This document shows positions 32,137 to 42,244 of a stretch of DNA of 64,000 nucleotides, one piece after another. The DNA is from Sorex araneus (taxonomy: Eukaryota; Chordata; Mammalia; Eulipotyphla; Soricidae): contig NC_073302.1 in assembly GCF_027595985.1 (NCBI RefSeq), positions 11,836,890-11,900,889 on the forward strand. Direction: 5' to 3'. The position numbers were made by a program, and so were the translations under genes. The notes under the pieces are model-generated. The model did not search any database, was not told the origin of the DNA, and was given only the letters and a program-made list of their open reading frames with translations. Numbering within the stretch: position 1 is the first letter of the stretch; every line of letters begins with the position of its first letter.

Positions 32137-32868
32137 CACTGTAATCCCACCAATGGCCAACATCCAGAGACTTAAAAGCAAGCTCCCGGAAGAGAGAGAC
32201 ACAGAGAGTCTCTGGCCCTCATGCCTGGCAGTCTTCCCCAGGGCCCCTCGGAGGGGATGGGCTCCAGCTTCCCTCCCCTCCCCGAACAGAGCTCCCGTGG
32301 CTGAAGACCTCCAGACCCTTAGCCACAGCCAAGCTCAAGGCCCCTCGCCACACATTCAGATGAGCCTCACGCATGAAGGTACTGGCAGAGGAACCCAGGT
32401 GTGTGGGACTCGGGGCTGAGACCTCCGAGCCTGTTCGGATCAGGACTGGGCCTCTTCCGCCCAGATTTCCCATTTTCCAATAGCTAGGTGGTCACATCCA
32501 GGGACTGCCACCCCCCACCCCCTTGTAATCCCATCAATGGCCAACATCCAGAGACTTAAAAGCAAGCTCCTGGAAGCAGCTGAGTGACATCTTATAGCCT
32601 ACTTCTCCCTCTGAGAAAACCAGCAGGCTACGGAGAGTTTCCTGTCCACATGGGAGAGCCTCGCAAACTCCCCATTGTGTATTCATATGCCAAAACCAGT
32701 AACAATGATGGGTCTCATTCCCCTGACCCTGAAAGAGCCTCCAATGCGTCATCATTGGGAAGGACGAGTAAAGAGAGGCTTCTAAAATCTCAGGGCTAGG
32801 ACGAATGGAGACGTTACTGAGACTGCTCAAGAAAATTGATGATCAACGGGATGATGATGATGATGATG
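32137..32868 (+). repeat. Local duplication, copy 1 (contains SorB-long)
   Basis: GCTCAAGGCC, GAGCCTCACGCATGAAGG, CAGATTTCCCATTTTCCA, TAATCCCATCAATGGCCAA and a SorB-long SINE (32585-32868) recur in the same order at 33240-33838. A ~53-bp piece (TAATCCCA-CAATGGCCAACATCC ...) occurs twice in this copy: 32137-32190 and 32523-32577. Confidence 0.88.
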
Positions 32869-33060
32869 TACACATGCTCCCAATGAGAAAAGTTCCTTCC
32901 CAAACAGAGTCAGAGAAGAGGAAGAGTATGGGTCACACTAAAGAGAACTTGACCTTACCGGTCTCAGTCCCAGAACAGTGGGGTGATTCCCTCACGGTTG
33001 CCATGCCTTCTTCTGTTTTTGCATCCGCACATTTATGCACACAGGCATAGCTACATACTA

Positions 33061-33232
33061 TAAATGATGTCCTTATGGTGTATTGATATTATATGCTTGT
33101 CTTATCTTAAGATAAGTATATAATATCTTAAGATATCTTAAGATAAGTATATAATATACTTATTATACTTATTATATACTTATTATACTTATAATACCTA
33201 TAATATTTATAAGTACATAAGTATATAACCCT
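33061..33232. repeat. Palindromic AT-rich island
   Basis: Perfect palindrome CTTATCTTAAGATAAG at 33101-33116, then ATATCTTAAGATAT at 33123-33136 and TATCTTAAGATA at 33134-33145, then repeated TACTTATTATAC units. Nearly no G or C. Confidence 0.95.
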
Positions 33233-33239
33233 TGGAGGG

Positions 33240-33838
33240 GGCGGGTTGAGTTTCCCTCCCCGCCCTGAGCAGAGCCCCAGCAGTTGAAGACTTCCGGAAC
33301 CCAGCCACAGCCGTGCTCAAGGCCACTCTCCACATGTTTAGAGGAGCCTCACGCATGAAGGAACCGGCAGAGAAAGCCAGGTGTGCGGAACTCGGGGCCG
33401 AGATCTCCAAGGCCGCTCGAATCGGGACTGGGCCTATACCACCCAGATTTCCCATTTTCCAGTAACTAGGCGGTCACACCCACAAACTGCCGCCAGTGCC
33501 GTGTAATCCCATCAATGGCCAATATCAGAGGCTATAAAACCAAGCTCTAGGAAGCGACATCTGATAACCTACTTCTCCCTCTTGGAGAACCTGGCAAGCT
33601 ACCAAGAGTTTACTGCCAGCACCGGGAAGAGCCTGACAAGCTCCCCATGACATATTCATATGCCAAATACAGTGACAATGATGGGTCTCATTTCCCTGAC
33701 CCTGAAGAGCCTCTAACGTGGCACCATTGGGAAGGATGAGTAAAGAGAGGCTGTTAAAATCTCAGGGCTAGGATGAATGGAGATGTTACTGGGTCCACTT
33801 GAGCAAATTGATGATCAACGGGATGACAGTGATACGTT
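33240..33838 (+). repeat. Local duplication, copy 2 (contains SorB-long)
   Basis: Co-linear with 32270-32868 and more diverged than a very recent event. SorB-long part 33552-33838. Confidence 0.88.
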
Positions 33839-34090
33839 ACACATGCACACACAGCCATACACATGGACACTCACAGGGCCCATACATCCACACGTGCATA
33901 CACGCACACATCCACACATAGGCACATACACACGCACACACACAGGGCACACATACAGACATGCATACACACACCATACCCATACATCCACACAGATAAA
34001 CACACACATGCATACTCTCAGGACATGCACACCCACGCACGTGCACACACACACATGCCCACACATCCACGCACATGCACGCACACCCAC
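33838..34090. repeat. CA-rich irregular array
   Basis: Alternating CACACATGCA, CATACACACACA and CACTCACAGGGC motifs; His/Thr and Cys/Val frames are artefacts. Confidence 0.9.
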
Positions 34091-35136
34091 CTTTCCTGGG
34101 GGAAACACTGAGCGCCGTCTCCAAGTCATGTGCCTTCTGCATTGCTCTTCCCCCGTCTCCTTCCCCTGCCCCCACTGATGCTTTGTGCCAGGACAGAACG
34201 CTCCCCTGGGGTCCCTGGGGTCTCAGTCCTGCCTCAAGGGCCCCTGCTTGCTGGGGTCTGCTTGTTCACAGAGCATCAGACTTCGAGGAATTTCCAGAGA
34301 GGGCTGAGCTGCCCAGAGAGGAGCACCGGCACCTGGAGCAGACGGGTGCAGGGGGAGGCTGCGGGGGTGGGCGGGACTCCCAGGTGCCCATGGTCCCCCA
34401 GGACCCCCCTGGTAATGCTTCTGCCTCCCGCAGCAAGTCCCATGCCACCTCCATTCCCAAGTTAACACCAGCTGGCGGGGCAGGAACCTGTGTGTGGGCG
34501 CCACATGCTGTGGGCTCCCTGGTCTTCCTGTGCCCGGAGTCTGGCTCAGGGCGCCATGCCCTGAGGAAGGCACGGCCGGCCACTGCACCTCCCTGGGCCA
34601 CACTCAGCTGCCCTGGTTCCCACTGCCATCCCCCGCACACCAGCCCCCAAACTCCAGTGTGCGGCCGCCCCCCAGCAGCCAAACTCAAACCCAGACGTGA
34701 GCACCGCAGCCATGCCTTGAAGCCCGGGCGATCATGTGGGCAGGCACGTGAGCCCCCACCACCGGGGGTGCCAGCCCCAGGCCAGGACACGCGAGAGCCC
34801 CACCAGCCCACAGCGAAGGGAAGGGCAAACACAACACAAAGCAGGAACAGGAAAACGATTTCGATATGAACGACGTCTTGCACCCCTGAAGGTGGGAAGA
34901 AGGTATTTATGGATCAGAGCCGAGGAAAGAGCCCTGAGGGTAGACCCCCGGTAGGTCCCTCAGTTTCCTTTCTGACCAGGTCTGGGACAAGTCGGTGAAC
35001 GTGACGCAGCAACACCTGGACACAAGAGGGAGGAAGCTTAGGAGCAAACTGTCCGGTTTGGGGGTGGGGCTCAACGGGACAGCACTTGCCACGGGTGGTC
35101 CCTGAGGTCGATGTCTCCTGCCCCCCACACTGCAAA

Positions 35137-35167
<31 letters not shown>

Positions 35168-35190
35168 GACTCACACGGAGTCAGGAAGAA
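34091..35190. other. GC-rich single-copy stretch
   Basis: Overlapping open frames up to 264 codons on both strands; none resembles a protein family. (GAT)n at 35142-35166. Confidence 0.4.
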
Positions 35191-35191
35191 A

Positions 35192-35698
35192 GAAGGCTCC
35201 GAGGGCTGGAACCCCAAGTTTCACATGCAGCAGTTCTGGGTTTGATTCCTGGCACCACACAGTCCTCTGAGCACAGCAGAGAGAGAAAGAGACAGACAGA
35301 CAGACAGAGACAGAGAGGCAGACAGAGAAGAGACACAGAGACAGACAGAGACAGAGACAGACAGAGACAGAGAGACAGACAGATACAGAGACATAAGAGA
35401 TAGACAGACAGAAAGAGACAGAGACAGATACAGAGACACAGAGACAGATACAGAGATATAAGAGACAGAGAGACAGATACAGAGACATAAGAGACAGAGA
35501 GACAGACAGAGACAGAAAGAGACAGAGACACAGAGACAGATACAGAGACACAGAGACAGATACAGAGATATAAGAGACAGAGACAGAGAGACAGACAGAG
35601 ACAGAGAGACAGAGACAGAAAGAGACAGAGACAGAGAGACAGACAGAGACAGAGAGACAGAGATCGAGACTCTGAGCACCAAGCTGGGCGTAGCCTCT
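35192..35698 (+). repeat. (GACAGA)n array inside a SINE
   Basis: SINE head and B-box at 35192-35275 (GGGTTTGATTCC), then ~380 bp of GACAGA/GAGACA units (35280-35665), then the SINE's remaining tail (CTCTGAGCACCAAGCTGGGCGTAGCC). CTCTGAGCAC is present at both edges of the array. Confidence 0.85.
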
Positions 35699-36022
35699 CT
35701 CCTTCCTTCTGGGGTGCCTCCCCCTCTTATCCGGGGAAAGATAGGTCACCAGAGGCAGAGAGCAGGAATGGATCAAATGGATCAAAGTTCTCTCTTCCAA
35801 CAAAGCAAAAATACGTTGTTTAGGTATTTCCATGGACAATCTCTTTTGGATAAGCCAGGAAAACAATGACGACTTGAGGTGGCGGGAGATGGCGGGCATG
35901 TCAGCGGGCTGGCCTGAACCGGTGACTCAGTGCTTCCCGGCCATCAGAAGTGACGGCCTGTGGTGCCTGCCCAGGATCCCAGAGGCCGTGTGTAGAAACA
36001 CACACACAATGCGTCCTCTTGA

Positions 36023-36148
36023 GGCTGCGGGCGTGGCTCCAGTGTAGAGCCCGCCTGGCCCCTGAGGCTGGGTTCCATTCCCCGAAGAAGTGTGCCCCTT
36101 GCCCTGCACCCCCTGCAGCACCCCTGGGTGTGGCCCCCATGCAGTAAA
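36023..36148 (+). mobile_element. tRNA-derived SINE, variant body
   Basis: GGTTCCATTCCCC at the B-box position; tail CACCCCTGGGTGTGGCCCCCATGC. Confidence 0.5.
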
Positions 36149-37499
36149 AGCTGTACTCTCTAGTCCTGTTCCCGGCACTCCAGGGTCATGCGGCTGTTCT
36201 GTGCACACAGACTTCCTGCCCTCCGGACATCTGCATTGGCAGCAGAACACAGACCTGAGGCCGTGCACGCACCCGCGGGCCAGACTTTCCTCTCTGCTGT
36301 CCCTTTCATCGACCCAGGGCCCCCTGGCTGCGCCGAGGCTGTTTTTGACCTGTGATCTGGGAAATGAATCTGCTGCAGCTGTGCCCTGTGACGCTGACCG
36401 GCACCCCCCGCCCCTCCCCCGCGCCGCTGGTTTGGGTGGTTTGTGGGTGGATGCCACTGGAATCTGCAGAGCCTGGTGGTGGCAGCGGGGACGAGAGCCG
36501 CGCACAGGGGTGGCGAAGGGAGGGCTGGCTGGAAATGACGTAGTAAGAGGGGACAGTCCCCATCGGCCCTGCTCCGAGCTCCCCTGGCTCTGCCTGTGCC
36601 ACGGGGCCAAGCGGACACGCACTCCCGGAGTTGACGACAGTGTCCTCTGGGCATCTGGACCCTGGGATGCTCTGCCCAGTGGCGCTGGACCTGTGTCATG
36701 AGTCTGTGTGTGTGGTGGTGGTGGTGGGAAGGGGGGTCTTAGGCAGGTGTGCAAAGCCCCAAGAGGCGTGGATGAAGAGGGGGGGCTGGACACGAATGCT
36801 TTTGTCCCGGGGCCACAAGCCTTAGTCTGAGATTGCCTTGGGACTGGGATGGTCCCCCATGTCTGTGGGGTCATGGTGTGTGATGGGGAGCGCCAGGCTC
36901 CCTGGCCATCCGTGCCTCTGTGGCCTGAGCTCTTCTCAGGGCAGGGCCAACACTCGCGTGACCCCACGTGACTTCCCAGGGATGCTCTCTGCCCTTCCCC
37001 CCGCGCGGAGGCCTCCCAGGTCGTGGAGTGGGACCTCACAGCTGGGGGCTGGGGGCCGGGCAGGGCTGGCCAGGCCAGCAGAACCTCACGGGTGGGCCAT
37101 GCTACTCGGGGCAGCTGCTGGCCGGCCTCGCTCCTCCCTCCTGGCAGCGGGCGGGGTTTCCAAGGATGCAGAGAGACTCTGCTAGTGACTGTGCGTGAGG
37201 ATCTGCGCCTTCTCCGTGCGAAGGAGCCTCCGGTTTATTCGTCTCATGGGCCTGCTGCCTCCCCCAGTTGCCAAGAAAACAGGAACCGTTGAGGGGACTG
37301 CAGGGAAGCAGCCGTGTTGTGGTGGGCGGAGGGCGTGACCCCAGCCTCTGCCCTGTGACCCCCACACAACCCCAGAGCTGGGAATCTGTTCCCCATTTTC
37401 TGGGCAATGCCCCCGAAGCCCCCGAAGCCTCATTTTTTCACCTGGGGTGGGTCTCCCTCCAAAGCAGGTGTGATCTGAAAAGACCCTTGGAAAGGGTGG
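36149..37499. other. GC-rich single-copy stretch
   Basis: A 370-codon minus-strand frame spans this region but has low-complexity, GC-driven composition and no recognisable domain. Confidence 0.4.
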
Positions 37500-37596
37500 A
37501 AGGGACGGGAAGAATGGGACTCTGGGTGTGACTCGGACATGGATTCAGACCCCAGCTCTGAGCTTCTCCGCCTGTGTGATGTTAGGTGAGACAATG
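37500..37596 (-). mobile_element. MIR fragment
   Basis: GGATTCAGACCCCAGCTCTGAG...CTGTGTGATGTTAGGTGAG follows the antisense MIR order (TTCAAATCCCAGCTCTG, TGTGTGACCTTGGGCAAG). Confidence 0.65.
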
Positions 37597-37602
37597 ATGT
37601 GG

Positions 37603-37743
37603 GTGTGGGGTGATCGTATGATAGGTAGGGGGTGTGCCTTGTATGCGGCTGACCTGGGCTCAATTCTTGGCATCCCACATGGTCCCCTGCGCACAGAGCC
37701 AGGAGTTATCCCCGAACTGTAGGGTGTGGCCCCAAAACCAACA
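37603..37743 (+). mobile_element. SorA SINE, diverged and shortened
   Basis: GATCGTATGATAGGTAGGGGG head; GGCTCAATTC B-box; GTAGGGTGTGGCCCCAAAA tail. Confidence 0.75.
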
Positions 37744-37838
37744 AGGGATGCTTCGGATCCCAATTCATCCCCCAGGGATGGGCCCAGTCACCCACACTTT
37801 AGAATGCCGCGACTTGAATTTGCGTGTCTAGAGTTATT

Positions 37839-38084
37839 AGTGGACTGGAGCAATAGCACATCGGGTAGGGCGTTTGCCAGGCATGCGGCTGACCCGGGTT
37901 CAATTCCTCTGTCCCTCTCGGAGAGCCCAGCAAGCTATTGAGAGTATTCCGCCCACACGGCAGAGCCTGGCAAGCTCCCCATGGCGTATTTGATATGCCA
38001 AAAACAGTAAAAACAAGTCTCACAATGGAGACGTTACTGGTGCCCACTCGAGCAAATCAATGAACAACGAGATGACAGTGCTAC
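37839..38084 (+). mobile_element. SorB SINE with target-site duplication
   Basis: AGAGTTATT at 37830-37838 and 38085-38093. Full-length sense copy. Confidence 0.94.
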
Positions 38085-38123
38085 AGAGTTATTGGCAACG
38101 GGGAGTGTATCTCATTTATGATA

Positions 38124-38152
38124 GTGTGTGTGTGTGTGTGTGTGTGTGTGTA
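38124..38152. repeat. (GT)n microsatellite
   Basis: About 14 GT units. Confidence 0.95.
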
Positions 38153-38229
38153 GCCCTGGGAAGTGCTGGTGCAAGGTAGGCACTACCTCTAGGATGTATC
38201 CCTGGAATGTTGTTTGTTCATTCTTACTT

Positions 38230-38500
38230 TTTTATTTTGGTAAAATATTTGTACCCATCTAGCCATTTGGAAGCATACAACCAATCACTTCGGTGCATCA
38301 ACACTGTCATACAACCTTCACCATCACCTGTCTCCAGAACCTTTCATCACCCCAAACTGAAGTTCTGTCTCTGTTCAACTGGAAGGCCCAGTCCCCATGC
38401 CCGGGACCCCTGATTACCACCCCTCAATTTTCTTTCTCTGTGACCTTGATGTTCCAGGAACCTCCTCGGAGTGAAATCACACAACTTTGTCCTTCCCGGG
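38230..38500 (-). mobile_element. Ancient mammalian L1 (L1M) 3' UTR fragment
   Basis: ATACAACCTTCACCATCACCTGTCTCCAGAACCTTTCATCACCCCAAACTG resembles the antisense of the old L1M 3' region, with GGAACCTCCTCGGAGTGAAATCACACAACTTTGTCCTT following in order. Confidence 0.7.
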
Positions 38501-38587
38501 GCCTGTCACTCTACTGCTTTGGGTGTTGGAGGGAAGATAAGACAATACCTCATCACTCAAGAGGCAGCTCCCAACTTGGGGTGAGCA

Positions 38588-38630
38588 CCTAGTAGGTGCT
38601 TAAAGAGGTTTTTGAATAAACAGCTGTGAG
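38588..38630 (-). mobile_element. MIR 5' fragment
   Basis: CACCTAGTAGGTGCTTAAAGAGGTTTTTGAATAAACAGCTG resembles antisense MIR start. Confidence 0.45.
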
Positions 38631-38631
38631 G

Positions 38632-38768
38632 GGCTGTTAAAGGTGATGACGCACAGGACCTTGGGTGCATGAGGTCCCAAATTTGACCCCTGACACCAAC
38701 TGACCTCTGAGTACTAGAGGGTATAGTCTTGGGAGACCCTAAACATTGCTGACTCCAAGCTACAAACC
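38632..38768 (+). mobile_element. Possible tRNA-derived SINE variant
   Basis: AGGTCCCAAATTTGACCCC at the B-box position, then CCTCTGAGTACTAG; weak. Confidence 0.35.
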
Positions 38769-38814
38769 TCCCAGGCCTGCAATGCCAGAGTATCTCTTTG
38801 AATGAACCTTCTAC

Positions 38815-38990
38815 ATACACATATATATGTGTGCACACACAATACATATATAATACGTGCAGGCACATACACACACATAAACAAATGCACAGTATACATA
38901 CAGTACATGCATACATAGATAACGTAAACATGCAAGTGTGGGTACGCACATAGACCATCTTCACGTGCACACGCATATATGCATCATTGT
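38815..38990. repeat. CA/TA-rich irregular array
   Basis: ACACACAATACATATATAATACGTGC and CATACATACAGTACATGCATACATAG motifs. Confidence 0.85.
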
Positions 38991-39590
38991 TAGAACAGTC
39001 CACCTGCCCCCCCACACCTGCAGGCAAAAGTAAAAGGACTAAAAGAGGCAGGAGCCCCAGTCTACGGTGGGGTGGGGGTGAGGGGTGGGGGCGCACCAGC
39101 TGCAGTGCAATCGTCGGGAGGGAAGCAGTTTGCCTCAAGTCCCATAGCCGCCCAGGAATAAGGTCTAAGATTCCAGATTATCCTCTCCCAAGGGAGACCA
39201 TGTGGTTTATAAGACAAGTCGCATTTGTGTATGTGGGGGGTGGGGCAGGGGCTCGGGCACTCAGGGCTATTGTCTGATGCTGTCATTAATTAAGCCTTCA
39301 TTCTTCTGCCCCCCACTCCCTGTTGTGGCTCTGGTTTCAGAGACTTGAGTCACACAGATCCAGTTGCCTTGCTCACATGTTTGGCCTCGATGCTTCCTGG
39401 GATGCTTCCTGGGAGGTGGCAACCTGTTGTTGCGGGACTCACACACACCTGACTACGCCCCTCCAGGGGTCTCATATTGTGACTCCAGGGTCCCAGAGGG
39501 CAGGGTCCCAGAGGGCACCTCCAGGAAGCACCTGGTGATGGCCTGGGGGAGGGGCCAGATGTCACAGACCTATGACTGGCCCTTAATTTC
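38991..39590. other. Single-copy stretch with small tandem duplications
   Basis: GATGCTTCCTGG twice near 39390-39415 and GGGTCCCAGAGGGCA twice near 39490-39520. A weak MIR-like piece (AGCAGTTTGCCTCAAGTCCCATAG) at ~39124. Confidence 0.4.
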
Positions 39591-39594
39591 CATA

Positions 39595-40080
39595 CGCAAT
39601 CGGATTGGCCAGTCCCACAAACCCTCATTTACATAGAGACCCGGTCGGGAGCCATCGGAATGCAACTCATGCCCCGGGCTTGCAAGACAGCACTTTTAAG
39701 CTCCGGCGCCCATCCTTGGGGATCCTTCCCTGGGTCTTAATGGTTCTAGATTCCCGACTTGTTCCCACATCTGTCTCTCCTCCTGCCTGCGAGCTCCTCA
39801 ACCAGCTGCTGTGTTGGAGGAGTGTGTTGATTCAGAGCTGTTTCCTTCGGATCCCCAGGGCGATGCTGGGTCTGAGCCTACTCGCAGAATGCTCTCGGCC
39901 GCAATGCGTCTGTCCGTCTGTCCGTCCTGACCTGCTCGGGAGAGACCTGCTCGGGATGGGGTGCGTGCCCCAGAACTGTTAGCTGCCTGTGTGCTCATTT
40001 CATCCTGCCTGAGCAATCACCACCGAGTGATTGCTCCCTGACGTCAGGAATCTGACTCGGGTTCCACCAGGCCGTGTTGC
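39595..40080 (+). other. LTR-like unclassified block
   Basis: ATTGGCCAGTCCC, CATTTACATAGAGACCCGG, CCTTGGGGATCCTTCCCTGGG and TTCCCGACTTGTTCCC have an LTR promoter/R-region feel, but no termini or polyadenylation signal were established. A 10-bp perfect hairpin (GAGCAATCAC...GTGATTGCTC) is at 40011-40036. Confidence 0.25.
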
Positions 40081-40204
40081 TTTCCAGAAGCCCGGAGGGG
40101 GGGGAAGCTGTGTTCTGGCCTTTTGCTCTTCTGGAGGCCGCCCATTATCCCCTTGGTTTGTGACCCTTTGCCCTCTCAGAGTTCAAGGCTGGCCGGATCA
40201 TTAC

Positions 40205-40430
40205 TCAGCCCTGCTTCCCTCCCTCCCCCTCTCTTCCTCCCTTCCTCCCCCCTCCCTCCCTCCCTCTTCCTCCCTTCCTCCCCCCTCCCTCCCTCCTTCC
40301 TTCCTTCCTTCCTTCCTTCCTTCCTTCCTTCCTTCCTTCCTTCCTTCCTTCCTTCCTTCCTTCCTTCCTTCCTTCCTTCCTTCCTTCCTTCCTTCCTTCC
40401 TTCCTTCCTTCTTTCCTTCCTTTTTTTTTT
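40205..40430. repeat. (CCCT)n / (CCTT)n tract
   Basis: About 30 TTCC units ending in a T-run that is the tail of the next antisense SINE. Confidence 0.97.
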
Positions 40431-40581
40431 GGGGGGGACCACACCTGGTGGTGCTTAGAGGCTGCTCACCGGGCATTGCTGGAGGTCATTCCTAGCAGGG
40501 AGTTAGGAACCACCTGGTTCTAGGGATCAAACCCAAGGTTCCCACATGCAAATCATGTGCCCCTTGAGCTATTTCCCAGCC
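40427..40581 (-). mobile_element. SINE, diverged variant
   Basis: GGACCACACCTGGTGGTGCTTAGAGG to GCTATTTCCCAGCCC; first of four antisense SINEs in a row. Confidence 0.7.
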
Positions 40582-40591
40582 CTTTTTTCTC

Positions 40592-40764
40592 TACTATTTT
40601 TTTTCAGGGGAGGCATACCCAGATGTGCTCAGAGTTTACTTCCTGGCTCTGGAACAGGGATCACTCCTAGCAGGCTCGGGGAGCCATATGGGGTGCTGGG
40701 GATCAAACCCAGGTCAGCTACATGCCCGGCGAATATCCTACCCGCTGTACCATGGCTCTGGGCC
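40592..40764 (-). mobile_element. SorA SINE, diverged
   Basis: GGCATACCCAGATGTGCTCAGAG to ACCATGGCTCTGGGCCC. Confidence 0.75.
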
Positions 40765-40770
40765 CATCAC

Positions 40771-40957
40771 TTTTTTTTTTTTTTGCTTTTTTTGCTTTTT
40801 GGGTCACACCTGGCATTGCACAGGGGTTACCTCCTGGCTCTGCACTCAGGAATTACTCCTGGCGGTGCTCTGGGGACCATATGGGATGCTGGGAATCGAA
40901 CCCTTGTCGGCCGTGTGCAAGGCAAACGCCCTACCCGCTGTGCTATTGCTCCAGCCC
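40771..40957 (-). mobile_element. SorA SINE, young
   Basis: Full-length antisense; duplicated GCTTTTT in its tail; CCCATCACTT repeats at both edges. Confidence 0.93.
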
Positions 40958-40975
40958 CCCATCACTTCTTTTTTG

Positions 40976-41108
40976 AAGGTGGGGAGACCACACCAGCAGT
41001 GCTCAGGAGCCACGCCCTACTCCTGGCTCAGGGGATCATGTGGTGCTGGGATCAAGCTGGTCTTCTGCATATACAGCCTCTCCAGTCAGCTGAGCTAACT
41101 CTCCAGCC
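40976..41108 (-). mobile_element. SINE, diverged variant
   Basis: GAGACCACACCAGCAGTGCTCAGGAGCC to CTAACTCTCCAGCCT. Confidence 0.65.
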
Positions 41109-41557
41109 TCTGCTTTTATTAAATTTACTGTTTTCTTCTGGGGCCACTGTTACTACTGTCACTAGAACACACAGCACTGTGTTGGGGCTTGCTTCCACTT
41201 TTAAAGATCTCATTTTCCTTGGGCTTGACAAGAATTCAGGATTGTAAATTATTTTCCAATGTAGATAGCATTTTATTTATTAAACTCAAAATGTTCTAAG
41301 ATCACAATTTTAACCGGTGTGACATTGCTGCTGCTTTGATTGGGAGGAAATTTTTGGTGGACCACCAGGAAGAGATTACAGAACAAGAGGGATTACTACT
41401 AGAGGGGTCTGGTAGTAACAGTTGGGGCACTGGACACCCGAGCTTGTAAGCCAGGGAGAAAGAAAGATAGGAAGAACCAGTTGGTAAACTGGGGTGTGAG
41501 TCACCAAATTTACCAACTCTGAAATATTTAGGCTAGGATTACTCTCGTTATCAGGAA
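41109..41557. other. Single-copy stretch, nothing recognised
   Basis: AT-moderate; no gene or repeat identified. Confidence 0.4.
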
Positions 41558-42240
41558 TATTTTTAATTGAATCACCATGAGATTGTTCATGATTTGGTTT
41601 CAGTCACACACCTGTCCCTTCACCAGGGCACATAAGTGTCCCAGTTTCCCTCCTGCCACCACCACCCTTGCCCCCCTCTCTTCTTCTTCCTCTTCCTCCT
41701 CCTCCTCCTCCTCCTCCTCCTCCTCCTCCTCCTCCTCCTCCTCCTCCTCCTCCTCCTCCTCCTCCTCCTCCTCCTCCTCCTCTTCTTCTTCTTCTTCTTC
41801 TTCTTCTTCTTCTTCTTCTTCTTCTTCTTCTTCTTCTTCTTCTTCTTCTTCTTCTTCTTCTTCTTCTTCTTCTTCTTCTTCTTCTTCTTCTTCTTCTTCT
41901 TCTTCTTCTTCTTCTTCTCCTCCTTCTTCTCCTCCTCCTTCTCCTTCTCCTCCTCCTCCTCCTCCTCCTCCTCCTCCTCCTCCTCCTCTTCCTCCTCCTC
42001 CTCCTCCTCCTCCTCCTCCTCCTCCTCCTCCTTCTCCTCCACCTCCTCCTTCTTCTTCCATCTCTCCTCCCTCCCCCCAGCCCCCTCTTTCCTTCTGGGC
42101 ATTATGGTTTGCAACACAGATACTGACAGATTATGACAGACAACCTTTATATTCCTTCACCTGTTTTCAGCACTCAAATCTTGCCCAGAGTGATCATTTC
42201 CAACTATCATTGTCATGGTGGTTGCTTTTCTACAGTATTT
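41558..42240 (-). mobile_element. L1 3' end with giant embedded microsatellite
   Basis: Left part TTTAATTGAATCACCATGAGATTG and CCTTCACCAGGGCACA, then the tract, then GGGCATTATGGTTTGCAACACAGA, TACTGACAG and TTGCCCAGAGTGATCATTTCCAACTATCA. These flanks are the antisense L1 3' UTR. Confidence 0.85.
41676..42075. repeat. (CCT)n-(CTT)46-(CCT)n tract
   Basis: An uninterrupted CTT run at 41781-41918 (46 units, i.e. GAA on the minus strand) between CCT runs. The poly-Ser/Leu/Glu/Lys frames here are artefacts. Confidence 0.97.
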
Positions 42241-42244
42241 GAAA

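Noticed and set aside
34075..34869. 264-codon frame with an exon-like segment near 34270-34350
   Set aside because: Starts in a CA array. The EEFPERAELPREEH segment looks protein-like, with a CAG acceptor-like site before it, but I could not link it to any family and there is no matching donor.
35280..35665. Regularly spaced short repeats resembling a CRISPR array
   Set aside because: The (GACAGA)n units are contiguous, with no unique spacers, in vertebrate-type DNA.
35927..37039. 370-codon minus-strand frame
   Set aside because: Low-complexity Pro/Ser/Gly/Arg composition, overlaps a SINE at 36023-36148, and no family resemblance.
40546..41247. 233-codon frame, and many 60-150-codon frames containing HRGYSWLCTQE or similar
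   Set aside because: These are translations of antisense SorA SINEs; the same peptide appears wherever that SINE lies in that register.
41577..42242. Long poly-Ser, poly-Leu, poly-Glu and poly-Lys frames on both strands
   Set aside because: They translate the CCT/CTT tract. All registers are open because the repeat lacks stops.
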